A stretch of 39,308 bases of DNA from Shinella sp. SUS2 (GTDB lineage: Bacteria > Pseudomonadota > Alphaproteobacteria > Rhizobiales > Rhizobiaceae). Shown here one piece after another: positions 14,471-21,831 of the stretch. Both the position numbers and the translations under genes were made by a program. The DNA lies in the NCBI RefSeq assembly GCF_001262505.1, contig NZ_KQ410751.1:1-39308 (forward strand), read 5' to 3'. Under the pieces are notes generated by a model. That model was not told the DNA's origin, ran no database searches, and saw nothing but the letters and a program-made list of their open reading frames with translations. Every line of letters begins with the position of its first letter. The first letter of the stretch is position 1.

Positions 14471-15528
14471 TGTCCACGTTCGAGCGTTATCTGACCATCT
14501 GGGTGTTCCTGTGCATCATCGCCGGTGTCGCCCTCGGCCATCTCATGCCCGGTCTCTTTCAGATCATCGGCGCGGCCGAGGTCGCCAAGGTGAACATTCC
14601 CGTCGCGATCCTGATCTGGCTGATGATCATTCCGATGCTGCTTAAGATCGATTTCCGGTCTCTGGCGCAGGTCGGCACCTACTGGCGCGGTATCGGCGTG
14701 ACCTTGTTCATCAACTGGGCCGTCAAGCCGTTCTCCATGGCCGTCCTCGGTTGGCTGTTCATCGGTTGGCTGTTCCGCCCATACCTGCCTGCCGACCAGA
14801 TCGACTCCTATATCGCCGGACTGATCATTCTCGCCGCGGCTCCCTGCACCGCTATGGTGTTCGTCTGGAGCAACCTGACGCGCGGGGAGCCATTGTTCAC
14901 GCTGTCTCAGGTCGCGTTGAACGATGCCATCATGGTCGTCGCATTTGCTCCGATCGTTGGCTTGCTGCTCGGCCTCTCCGCGATCACCGTGCCTTGGGAT
15001 ACGCTCGTTCTTTCCGTCGCCCTCTATATCGTCGTGCCCGTCATTATCGCGCAGGTCATCCGCCGCCGCCTCACGGTTGGCGGTAAGGCCCGGGCACTGG
15101 ATGGCGTGCTGGCAAGGTTGCAGCCGATCTCACTGGTGGCGCTACTTGCGACGCTGGTTCTGCTCTTCGCCTTTCAGGGTGAACAGATCATCGCCCAGCC
15201 AGCCGTCATCGGCTTGCTCGCCGTGCCGATCCTGATCCAAGTCTATCTGAACTCCGGGCTGGCTTATCTACTCAACCGGATGACCGGTGAGCGGCATTGC
15301 ATTGCCGGCCCGTCAGCCCTGATCGGCGCCAGCAATTTCTTCGAGCTTGCAGTTGCCGCAGCCATCAGCCTGTTCGGCTTCCAGTCCGGCGCAGCACTCG
15401 CCACCGTCGTTGGCGTTCTCATCGAGGTTCCGGTCATGCTCTCGGTCGTGTGGATCGTGAACCGCTCGAAAGATTGGTACGAGGCCGCCCCCGCTGTTTC
15501 CAGAACCACCGCCACCGAAAGGCACTGA
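14470..15528 (+). CDS. acr3: ACR3-family arsenite efflux permease
   Basis: This 352-residue inner-membrane protein with about ten spans expels arsenite driven by the proton-motive force. Hallmarks are the N-terminal FERYLTIWVFLCIIAGVALG, the conserved cysteine motif ILAAAPCTAMVFVWSNLTRG, VALNDAIMVVAF and the C-terminal IGASNFFELAVAAAISLFG. Start at 14470 overlaps the arsC stop. It replaces ArsB in most alphaproteobacterial ars operons. Confidence 0.93.
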   Translation: MSTFERYLTIWVFLCIIAGVALGHLMPGLFQIIGAAEVAKVNIPVAILIWLMIIPMLLKIDFRSLAQVGTYWRGIGVTLFINWAVKPFSMAVLGWLFIGWLFRPYLPADQIDSYIAGLIILAAAPCTAMVFVWSNLTRGEPLFTLSQVALNDAIMVVAFAPIVGLLLGLSAITVPWDTLVLSVALYIVVPVIIAQVIRRRLTVGGKARALDGVLARLQPISLVALLATLVLLFAFQGEQIIAQPAVIGLLAVPILIQVYLNSGLAYLLNRMTGERHCIAGPSALIGASNFFELAVAAAISLFGFQSGAALATVVGVLIEVPVMLSVVWIVNRSKDWYEAAPAVSRTTATERH

Positions 15529-15530
15529 CC

Positions 15531-15953
15531 ATGGACGCGACCATCTATCACAACCCCGCCTGCGGGACGTCCCGCAACACGCTGGCGCTGATCCGCGCTG
15601 CCGGGATCAAACCTGTTGTCATCGAGTATTTGCAGCACCCGCCGACGCGCGAGCAGCTTGCGACGATGATCGCGGACGCTGGCTTGAACGTTCGGGAAGC
15701 CATTCGCGAGAAAGGCACGCCTTATGCCGAACTCGGTCTGGACAACCCAGACCTGACTGACGAGCAGTTGCTCGACGCGATGATCGCAACGCCGATCCTG
15801 ATCAATCGCCCCTTCGTCGTGACACCGCTCGGCACCCGGCTCGCCCGTCCGTCCGAGGCGGTGCTCGACATCCTGCCCGACACCTTCAGGGGACCGTTCT
15901 TCAAGGAGGACGGTGAACAGATCCTCGACCAGGAAGGAAAGCGCATTGCCTGA
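15531..15953 (+). CDS. arsC: Arsenate reductase, glutaredoxin-type (R773 ArsC family)
   Basis: This 140-residue protein is unrelated to the first arsenate reductase in the operon. The N-terminal YHNPACGTSRNTLALIR contains the H-x3-C-x3-R motif (His7, Cys11, Arg15) of the ArsC/Spx-like thioredoxin fold. The downstream TPILINRPFVVTPLGTRLARP carries the further conserved arginines. It would use glutathione and glutaredoxin. Start 15531 follows the acr3 stop by 2 bases; a longer in-frame reading from 15297 lies inside acr3 and is discarded. Confidence 0.9.
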   Translation: MDATIYHNPACGTSRNTLALIRAAGIKPVVIEYLQHPPTREQLATMIADAGLNVREAIREKGTPYAELGLDNPDLTDEQLLDAMIATPILINRPFVVTPLGTRLARPSEAVLDILPDTFRGPFFKEDGEQILDQEGKRIA

Positions 15954-16656
15954 CACTTTCCCAGCACTGCAGGGCGATCACCTATATTCGACAGATCTCG
16001 ATGCCCTGCGTCCGGCGTTCTCAACGCATAAGCCGCGCATCCTGATCCTCTACGGCTCGCTGCGTGAGGTGTCGTATAGCCGCCTGCTCGCATTCGAGGT
16101 CCGCCGGCTGCTCGAACGCCTTGGATGCGAGGTTCGTATCTTTGACCCGAAGGGCCTGCCGCTCCCTGACGAAGCGCCGGCGAGCCATCCGAAGGTGCAA
16201 GAATTGCGCGATCTTTCGCAATGGTCGGAAGGGCAGGTCTGGGTGAGCCCGGAACGCCACGGCGCGATGACCGGGATAATGAAGTCCCAGATCGACTGGA
16301 TTCCGCTCTCGGTCGGATCGGTCCGGCCGACGCAGGGCAAAACGCTTGCCGTTATGGAGGTGTCGGGCGGTAGCCAGTCCTTCAATGCAGTGAACCAGAT
16401 GCGCATTCTCGGCCGCTGGATGCGGATGATCACCATCCCCAACCAGTCCTCCGTCGCCAAGGCCTATCAGGAATTCGACGCCGACGGCCGGATGAAGCCC
16501 TCGTCCTATTACGACCGGGTCGTGGACGTCTGCGAAGAACTGGTGAAGTTCACCATTCTCACGCGCGATGCTTCGGCCTATCTCACCGACCGCTACAGCG
16601 AGCGCAAGGAACAGGCGGCCGAGCTTGAGAAGCGGGTATCGCTGCGGTCAATTTGA
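15946..16656 (+). CDS. arsH: ArsH, NADPH-dependent FMN reductase / organoarsenical oxidase
   Basis: This 236-residue flavoprotein oxidises trivalent methylated or aromatic arsenicals. ILILYGSLREVSYSRLLAFE is the FMN-binding loop of the NADPH-dependent FMN reductase family. SPERHGAMTGIMKSQIDWIP and GGSQSFNAVNQMRILGRWMR are characteristic of ArsH. I choose TTG 15946 because GGAAGGAAA lies just upstream and it overlaps the arsC stop; GTG 15913 is an alternative that would add 11 residues. It closes the operon, and its 3' end overlaps the converging MFS gene by 9 bases. Confidence 0.88.
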   Translation: MPDTFPALQGDHLYSTDLDALRPAFSTHKPRILILYGSLREVSYSRLLAFEVRRLLERLGCEVRIFDPKGLPLPDEAPASHPKVQELRDLSQWSEGQVWVSPERHGAMTGIMKSQIDWIPLSVGSVRPTQGKTLAVMEVSGGSQSFNAVNQMRILGRWMRMITIPNQSSVAKAYQEFDADGRMKPSSYYDRVVDVCEELVKFTILTRDASAYLTDRYSERKEQAAELEKRVSLRSI

Positions 16657-17865
16657 CGGGCTTGGCGAGGTGACGAGGCTCCGCTTCGTCGCCATCGCTA
16701 CCGCGACAAACGCCGCAATACCGATCGAGCCAAGCGCGGCGCTCAGGACGAGCGATGCGCCTATGCCGAACTGCTCCATCGTCGCCGCGAAGGCAAACGG
16801 CGCTGCTGCGCCGGCAGCCAGCCGCGAGGCGGCCATCTTGCCGGTGAGCGCACCATAGCCATCCGAGCCGAACAGGTAGAGCGGTAAGCTTCCCTGCGCG
16901 ATGCTGTTGATGCCCGATCCGAGGCCGAGGCAGATCGAGAAGGCGACCGCGCCGGGGAGCCAGTTGCCGGACAGCGCCAGAATAACGACGCTCAGCACCA
17001 TGAAGACTGCGGAGAGAACCGCGAGGCCCGGCGGCGCGAGGCGCGTTCCAAAGATCATGTTGATCAGGCGGCTAAGAACCTGCGCCGGACCGAACAGGGA
17101 GCCGATGCCGACGGCGGCACTTCCGAAGCCAAGCGACCCGAGCATCGGCACCATATGCGCCAGCATCGCGCCAAGGGTGAAGCTCAGCAGCGCGAATGCA
17201 GCCGACACGACGACCACCGTACCGCGCCGACGCTCGCGCGGAACAGCTCCGACGACAGGCTCGCGCATAGGTCTTTGCCCGCCGGCTGCCGCTACCTTTC
17301 CCTTCCGCATGATCCAGACATGGAACGGCATACAGACAGCAAGATTGAGCACGGCATAGACGAGGTAGATTTCCCGCCACGAGAGATAGCCGAGCAGCGC
17401 CGTGGCAATCGGCCAGAAGATCGTCGAGGCAAATCCCGCGATCAGGGTGAGATAAGTGATGCTGCGTGACGCTGACCGGGGATCGGCCTCGACCAGTGCC
17501 GCGAAAGCGGCTTGGTACTGGACCATGCCGGACGATATCTCCAACAGGACGATGGCCAGCGCGAAGACTGCCACCGATGGCGACCAGGCGCACAAGATCA
17601 AGGTCAGTGCGGACAATGCCGAGCCGATCGCCATGACCGTCGCGGCGCCGATGCGATCCATCTGCCGGCCGATATAGGGCGCTGACAGGCCGCCAACGAA
17701 CAGCGAGGTCGAGAAGACCGCAAAAACCTGCGCGACGGTGATGCCGAGATCCGCGGCCATGCCAGGCGCCAGGATGCTGAAGCTGTAGTAGAGGGTGCCG
17801 TAGCCGATGATCTGGGTCAGGCCGAGTGCGGCAACAATGCCGACAGGTACCTTCCGATCACGCAA
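16648..17865 (-). CDS. MFS transporter, probable arsenite/antimonite exporter (ArsK-like)
   Basis: This is a 12-span major facilitator protein of about 405 residues (up to 425 if started at 17925). The first span is VGIVAALGLTQIIGYGTLYYSFS, and loop 2-3 carries GRQMDRIGAATVMAIGSALS, the MFS motif A equivalent. The TTG at 17865 has GAGGG upstream and overlaps the arsR stop; ATG 17892 and 17925 are alternatives deep inside arsR. ArsK of Agrobacterium, an MFS exporter of As(III), Sb(III) and organoarsenicals, is encoded directly after an arsR gene as here. The family link to ArsK is from context and general resemblance. Confidence 0.75.
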   Translation of the reverse strand: MRDRKVPVGIVAALGLTQIIGYGTLYYSFSILAPGMAADLGITVAQVFAVFSTSLFVGGLSAPYIGRQMDRIGAATVMAIGSALSALTLILCAWSPSVAVFALAIVLLEISSGMVQYQAAFAALVEADPRSASRSITYLTLIAGFASTIFWPIATALLGYLSWREIYLVYAVLNLAVCMPFHVWIMRKGKVAAAGGQRPMREPVVGAVPRERRRGTVVVVSAAFALLSFTLGAMLAHMVPMLGSLGFGSAAVGIGSLFGPAQVLSRLINMIFGTRLAPPGLAVLSAVFMVLSVVILALSGNWLPGAVAFSICLGLGSGINSIAQGSLPLYLFGSDGYGALTGKMAASRLAAGAAAPFAFAATMEQFGIGASLVLSAALGSIGIAAFVAVAMATKRSLVTSPSPSN

Positions 17866-18226
17866 TGACGTCGCCCTCGCTCCGGGCAACATCCGTCTTG
17901 CAGCAGCCATCGGATCGCTCGACACCCTCTCGGACCATCGGATGGCCAGCGCAGCAGTCCTCCATCAGGAATTTTACGAGATCGGCCAGCGCATCGTAGC
18001 TGGCGCTATAGACGATCGAGCGAGATTCTCGCCGCTGCGCGATAAGGCCCGATCGCTCCAGCTCTTTCAGATGGAACGACACATTTGAGGGCGAGACGCC
18101 CATGCGCTCGGCGATCAGCCCGGCGGCCAACCCATCCGGTCCGGCGACGACCAGCGTGCGGACGATGGCGAGGCGGGTTTCCTGCGACAGGGCCGCGAAT
18201 GATGTGAGGGCTTGACACTCATTCAT
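17858..18226 (-). CDS. arsR: ArsR-family repressor (second copy)
   Basis: This 122-residue winged-helix repressor has LTSFAALSQETRLAIVRTLV, a recognition helix at GVSPSNVSFHLKELERSGLI and a wing at RRESRSIVYSAS. The C-terminal EDCCAGHP and SDGCCKT provide paired cysteines for metalloid binding. It is clearly different in sequence from the first ArsR, so the two repressors probably serve separate promoters. It heads the arsR-MFS operon and is divergent from the DUF6428 gene. Confidence 0.86.
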   Translation of the reverse strand: MNECQALTSFAALSQETRLAIVRTLVVAGPDGLAAGLIAERMGVSPSNVSFHLKELERSGLIAQRRESRSIVYSASYDALADLVKFLMEDCCAGHPMVREGVERSDGCCKTDVARSEGDVIA

Positions 18227-18256
18227 ATTTCAATAATCCTTGAATCATTGAACAAT
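18221..18256. promoter_or_regulatory. Divergent promoter with probable ArsR operator
   Basis: The 43-base gap between the second arsR and the DUF6428 gene is AT-rich and contains TTCAA (18229-18233) and TTGAA (18240-18244) as an inverted repeat. It is followed by CATTGAACAAT, giving a second half-site. Such TTCAA/TTGAA repeats are usual for ArsR operators. One repressor probably controls both directions. Confidence 0.5.
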
Positions 18257-18269
18257 AGGAGTATCGCAC

Positions 18270-18788
18270 ATGAATGCGATCGACAAGGCTGTTTCGTCCG
18301 ATATCACGCTTGGCCAGCTTCTTGACGGCCTTGCGGCTGCGCCCGAGGCGTCGCTGGTGTTTCTCTACGATGGTCAGCCGGTGAAGGCAGGCTATCATGT
18401 CACCGAGGTCAAGGCGGGTGCATTCTCGGCGCTCGACTGCGGTGCCAATCCGGAAGCCTGGTCGGAGATGTTCGTCCAGCTCTGGGATATCTACGAGGAC
18501 GGCAGGAGCCACATGCCTGCAGGAAAGTTCTCCGCGATCATCCGCAAGGTTTCTGATCACGTTCGGCTCGATCCGGCGGCCAAGCTCACCTTTGAGGTCA
18601 GCGATGGGAAGCGGCCGATGGCGCTCTATTGCGCATCGTCGCCGCGCTTGGCAGACGGCAGGTTAGAGGTGGCGCTGGCGGCGCGGCCGTCGAGCTGCAA
18701 GCCGCGCGACCGATGGCTGGCGGAGCAGGCGACCGCAACGAACTCTTGCTGCGCGCCGGCAACGGGCGGCTCAAAGTGCTGCGCCTGA
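18270..18788 (+). CDS. DUF6428-family protein of the arsenic region
   Basis: This 172-residue cytoplasmic protein contains TLGQLLDGLAAAPEASLVFLYD, then QPVKAGYHVTEVKAGAFSALDCG and WSEMFVQLWDIYEDGRSHMP, which I recognise as the DUF6428 family, often found beside ArsR-type repressors. The C terminus ends in Cys pairs (NSCCAPATGGSKCCA) that could bind arsenite or another soft metal. Function is unknown. The short divergent promoter region suggests ArsR control. Confidence 0.7.
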   Translation: MNAIDKAVSSDITLGQLLDGLAAAPEASLVFLYDGQPVKAGYHVTEVKAGAFSALDCGANPEAWSEMFVQLWDIYEDGRSHMPAGKFSAIIRKVSDHVRLDPAAKLTFEVSDGKRPMALYCASSPRLADGRLEVALAARPSSCKPRDRWLAEQATATNSCCAPATGGSKCCA

Positions 18789-18800
18789 CGGTCGCGCCTT

Positions 18801-19120
18801 CTAGGATCGCAGAAAGTCGCGGATGCCGAGACCAGCCTTGGCGTCTCTTTCGTAGCGACACACCACATGCATATGGGCATGGAAGATGTGCTGGCCGCCG
18901 GTGGCTCCGACATTCCATCCGATCGTAAAGCCGACGGGCTGGAACTGATCAAGCCGGCGTTTCGCCTCAACGAGCACTACACCGAGGACCATTCTTCCCA
19001 GCTGAACTCGAATGGAGTCTCGACATGACGGAACGGAATGATCATCGCGGACGGCTTCGGCAAGGTGGGCTTCAGCATCATGTATTGCGAGCGGTGCTCC
19101 ACTTCCACTAGCCGGAAGTT
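18801..19120 (-). pseudogene. Frameshifted HIT-family hydrolase
   Basis: Two frames together give a HIT-family protein (nucleotide hydrolase/transferase). The upstream part reads VEHRSQYMMLKPTLPKPSAM and IIPFRHVETPFEFSWEEWSS from about 19100 to 18980. The downstream part reads VLVEAKRRLDQFQPVGFTIG, WNVGATGGQHIFHAHMHVVC and ends at 18801. The HxHxH catalytic motif (HAHMH) is intact, but a small deletion near 18975-18985 breaks the frame and the 5' end is not recognisable. It marks the right end of the arsenic cargo. Confidence 0.65.
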
Positions 19121-19154
19121 CGATGACCAGAGGTTCCGTGAAACCAGCGCAATG

Positions 19155-19961
19155 CTATTCCAAAGCCCTCACTCCCCTATCAAGGCATGTATCCCCGCGC
19201 CAGTAAGGCACATTTGCACGCGCTCCCCATCGATGATGAACCGCGCCTCGCAGCGAGAATGAAATAATTTCAATCGTGGGGATCAGATTTCTGAGGGGGG
19301 TGCCGACGCAATCGACAGCAATTCCGTCGTCCGATTTTCTCCGTGGCGAAAACCCTGCATGCTCCTTCAGCCATCGAAGCCAACGACCACAGACGATCCT
19401 GATCGTGTTGGGGCGGCTCCAAAATCCGTTGATCCGGTTCTCGGACACGCTGATCAGCCCCATTCGCAAGGCATCCCGAATGGCATACCGCGCTGTTGTG
19501 CATCCGACGCCAGCGCGTGCGGCGATCTCAGGGAGAGACATATTCGATCTTCCACGGTCCATCACCGCTCGGGCAATGACCGAAAGCACGGCAAGCTTGC
19601 TGATTGTCAACCTTCCGGCGATGCAAGTCGGGATGATGCAGTTTTTGGCGAGCGAGCGGCGGCGCACCCAGGATGCAGCTCGCCTGTCTGCGGGAATTGA
19701 CGGGCGTCGGTGAACCGGCTTGGCCGTCGTCGGTCTTAGATGACCAATCGGATCGCCCAGACGCCAAGGTTGCGCGCGGATCGCGCGCCGCTGATGCTCG
19801 ATGACCGGGGCTAGATATGCCATCTCGCGGTCGTCTACGAGCCCCTCCCCATTCAGTATCCAGGCGGATTTCGCGCAGTCGTCAATCTGCTGGAGGGTGC
19901 GCGCGGCGAGTAGGCGCGACAATAGGTTCGGCCCGTAGGCCGCTGGTGATGCAACAAGCAT
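19155..19961 (-). CDS. Helix-turn-helix plasmid protein, possible replication or regulatory protein
   Basis: This 268-residue protein has a winged-helix segment in the middle (about 120-195): GRLTISKLAVLSVIARAVMD, MSLPEIAARAGVGCTTARYA, IRDALRMGLISVSENRIN, then NTIRIVCGRWLRWLK. This arrangement recalls uncharacterised winged-helix proteins common on alphaproteobacterial plasmids, some annotated as replication proteins. ATG 19961 has GGAGAG upstream. The C-terminal 40 residues are rich in Trp and Arg and look unlike the rest, so a frameshift there is possible. A candidate antisense RNA lies in its leader. Confidence 0.55.
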   Translation of the reverse strand: MLVASPAAYGPNLLSRLLAARTLQQIDDCAKSAWILNGEGLVDDREMAYLAPVIEHQRRAIRAQPWRLGDPIGHLRPTTAKPVHRRPSIPADRRAASWVRRRSLAKNCIIPTCIAGRLTISKLAVLSVIARAVMDRGRSNMSLPEIAARAGVGCTTARYAIRDALRMGLISVSENRINGFWSRPNTIRIVCGRWLRWLKEHAGFSPRRKSDDGIAVDCVGTPLRNLIPTIEIISFSLRGAVHHRWGARANVPYWRGDTCLDRGVRALE

Positions 19962-20049
19962 TTTCTCTCCTCGTTGTGGTCAGCGGAGAGAAATCCAGGA
20001 CGCAGGACGCACGTATTCGTGGCAAGAATTAACTTGCAGCGGCCTCATC

Positions 20050-20138
20050 AATGTGCGAAAAAATCATTGGCTATAAGACTTTTGCGCACATCTCCGTGTG
20101 TCACTGAACCCGTCTCTCCGAGGCGGGTTTTATTTTGT
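20050..20138 (+). ncRNA. Candidate small antisense RNA in the leader of the HTH plasmid gene
   Basis: The plus strand has a possible -10 (TATAAG, 20081-20086, with a weak -35), a stem-forming stretch TGCGCACATCTCCGTGTGTCA-like between 20083 and 20104, and a good terminator at 20107-20138. It is antisense to the leader of the minus-strand gene starting at 19961. This geometry, with the terminator pointing away from the gene, is that of the counter-transcribed RNAs controlling repC in repABC plasmids. The 5' end is a guess. Confidence 0.4.
20107..20138 (+). terminator. Rho-independent terminator
   Basis: The stem AACCCGTCT (20107-20115) pairs with AGGCGGGTT (20121-20129), with one G-U pair and a 5-base loop, and is followed by TTATTTTG. 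The strand orientation is set by the T-rich tail. The form closely resembles terminators of repABC antisense RNAs. Confidence 0.7.
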
Positions 20139-20189
20139 CTACGGCATGAAACCTCCCTGGCTCATTCGCCCACAAGGCGAGTCACCAAG

Positions 20190-20203
20190 TTAATTATAAT
20201 TTA
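20190..20203. promoter_or_regulatory. T4SS-regulon operator motif, copy 3
   Basis: TTAATTATAATTTA is the most A/T-rich copy of the motif and contains a consensus TATAAT (20195-20200). It lies 213 bases before the ATG at 20417 and 228 bases before the divergent start at 19961, so it could serve either gene. Confidence 0.6.
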
Positions 20204-20416
20204 CTCGCCGGACAAACATAATCAGCGGCTGCCGCGAAAACGCCGCTTTTCACTCGTGGAAAGGTTGAGCGAGACATTCGGCCGGGGGAATCACACCCGT
20301 CCGTTCCGACATCGCCTTGCCCGACTTCGCACTGGCGAGCGCGCATGCAGGCAAAGCAAACCCGCACCACAACGACGCGAAACCGTCGTGCCGGTGACCG
20401 GAAAGGATGACCGCAA

Positions 20417-20677
20417 ATGGCCAGTGAAAGTGCTGTAGAGCTTGTGCAATTCCTCGCAGACGAATTAAGGCGCCGCGACACCAAACCTCATGAATTTGCC
20501 GAACTGACCGGCATTGCTGAAGAGCGATTGGAGCTTCTGCAGGAAGGCGCATGGCAGCTCATGACCCTGCGGGAAGTCGCCATGATTACGGAATGCCTTC
20601 ACATCGATCTTTCGGAGGTCTGGTCATTGCTCGCCCAGAAGCAGGGAGACGGGATGAACGAAGCGCCCCGCCCATAG
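20417..20677 (+). CDS. Small HTH-like hypothetical protein
   Basis: This 86-residue acidic protein has a helical layout reminiscent of a degenerate XRE-like domain: LADELRRRDTKPHEFAELTG, IAEERLELLQEGAWQLMTLR, EVAMITECLHIDLSEVWSLL. GGAAAGGATG lies upstream of ATG 20417. The mRNA leader from the operator motif would be about 200 bases long. Its 3' end overlaps the converging SNase-like gene by 54 bases, unusual for two real genes and worth checking. Possible second regulator of the conjugation region; function unproven. Confidence 0.5.
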   Translation: MASESAVELVQFLADELRRRDTKPHEFAELTGIAEERLELLQEGAWQLMTLREVAMITECLHIDLSEVWSLLAQKQGDGMNEAPRP

Positions 20678-21133
20678 GCCGGCGCGGCTGTCTTTGGCGG
20701 CTTTCTCCGCGATCGCGTAGGATGCCGATACCGGCGCGCCAGAAGGGAACACGGCCGCAAATGCCCCGCCCGACGATATGAGCGCCGTTCCGACATCGAC
20801 CGTCATCTCATCGATCTCGGCTGCGCAGACGACGAACGTGGCGCCATCCTTGGCGTTGCCGACAGGCTGACAACCGATCGAACCCGTCGAGAACAGCGCT
20901 GCTATCGATGCGATCGAACGCATCCCGCAGTCGACCTCGTCACCATCAGAGGAACGAAAAGTCGTGCCGCGCAGACATGCCTGAACGCCGAAAACCCTGT
21001 ATTTTCGGCCTTCGTAAGCCCAGGTATCGCCAGTCTCAAAGCTTACGTCAGACGGAAATGAAATGGCCTTGTCCTGCGCAACGGCTGTGGACGCGACCAA
21101 CATGGCGATGACCATCGAAAATTCAATCCGCAT
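20624..21133 (-). CDS. Secreted SNase-like (thermonuclease-fold) protein
   Basis: With ATG 21133 the protein is 169 residues and starts with a signal peptide (MRIEFSMVIAMLVASTAVAQ). The body resembles the staphylococcal nuclease fold: TWAYEGRKYRVFGVQACL near the start and YAIAEKAAKDSRAGLWAGRF at the end, the latter being the classic C-terminal SNase helix. The catalytic Asp-Ala-Pro-Glu loop is replaced by GVQACLRG, so nuclease activity is doubtful. Longer in-frame starts up to 21286 lie inside the preceding gene. It is the second gene of a two-gene operon divergent from virB1, so a periplasmic role in DNA transfer or entry exclusion is possible. Confidence 0.6.
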   Translation of the reverse strand: MRIEFSMVIAMLVASTAVAQDKAISFPSDVSFETGDTWAYEGRKYRVFGVQACLRGTTFRSSDGDEVDCGMRSIASIAALFSTGSIGCQPVGNAKDGATFVVCAAEIDEMTVDVGTALISSGGAFAAVFPSGAPVSASYAIAEKAAKDSRAGLWAGRFVHPVSLLLGEQ

Positions 21134-21752
21134 TCTGGAACCCCATCGATCGTGAGAGAGATTGCGACGCTTCGAGGTCAGGCCGACGGCTGCGCCCGTC
21201 CTGTGTTCGTCCGATGGACGCCAGTCCGAGAAACACCATGCTGTCATCGTCATTGACCGTCTTGAAGGGCTCCCCTTCGCCACCAACGAGAACGAAGCAT
21301 GACGCCGGGGTCGTCTCGTTTTCAGCCGGGGTCAGCACCAGGGTCTTGCAGAGAATGACCTTGGCACGCCTGTTATAGACCGTCTCGGCGTAGTCGCGCG
21401 CCGCGTCGGTGCAACGCCATGTCTGCACGCGATTATAAACGACGTTTTCGGTTGGGCAGGCGGTCAGCCCACGCAAACTGATCCTTTGCCCCGCTATGCT
21501 TCGCTCGACCGGGCCGTCGATCTCGACACTCCCATTCAGCTTCTCGATCGACCTCGCCACCAGGTTTCCATCGGCGTCGAAACGCTCCAGCACGAATGCC
21601 TTCGTCCCCTGCTCCACAAATTGGCGGAGGTATTCCGGAGGCGGTTCCCCGTAGGGATTTTCGCCCTGCGCCATGGTGACTGTGGCGGCGTCTCCCGTGA
21701 GGGATATGAGGGCGAATCCGATTACTTTGAGTTGTTGTCGCATAGCAGCCAT
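21123..21752 (-). CDS. Secreted hypothetical protein divergent from virB1
   Basis: From ATG 21752 this protein of about 209 residues has an N-terminal signal-like stretch (MRQQLKVIGFALISLTG) and a mature part with GENPYGEPPPEYLRQFVEQG, GLTACPTENVVYNR and a Cys-containing LCKTLVLTP. The C terminus FLGLASIGRTQDGRSRRPDL recalls the end of SNase-like proteins, so it may be a diverged relative of its downstream partner. Starts at 21782 or 21743 are alternatives. It overlaps the next gene by 11 bases and is transcribed from the same operator region as virB1. Confidence 0.55.
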   Translation of the reverse strand: MAAMRQQLKVIGFALISLTGDAATVTMAQGENPYGEPPPEYLRQFVEQGTKAFVLERFDADGNLVARSIEKLNGSVEIDGPVERSIAGQRISLRGLTACPTENVVYNRVQTWRCTDAARDYAETVYNRRAKVILCKTLVLTPAENETTPASCFVLVGGEGEPFKTVNDDDSMVFLGLASIGRTQDGRSRRPDLEASQSLSRSMGFQNAD

Positions 21753-21787
21753 GCCATTTCCGAATTGACAGAGGAATCCCATACGAA

Positions 21788-21801
21788 TTAACTATAGTTT
21801 A
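21788..21801. promoter_or_regulatory. T4SS-regulon operator motif, copy 4 (virB divergent promoter)
   Basis: TTAACTATAGTTTA is a near-perfect palindrome between the minus-strand secreted-protein operon and virB1. It ends 31 bases before the virB1 start. It probably controls the first half of the virB operon and the divergent pair together. Confidence 0.7.
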
Positions 21802-21831
21802 CTATTCGATGCGACAACCCGGATAAACGAA

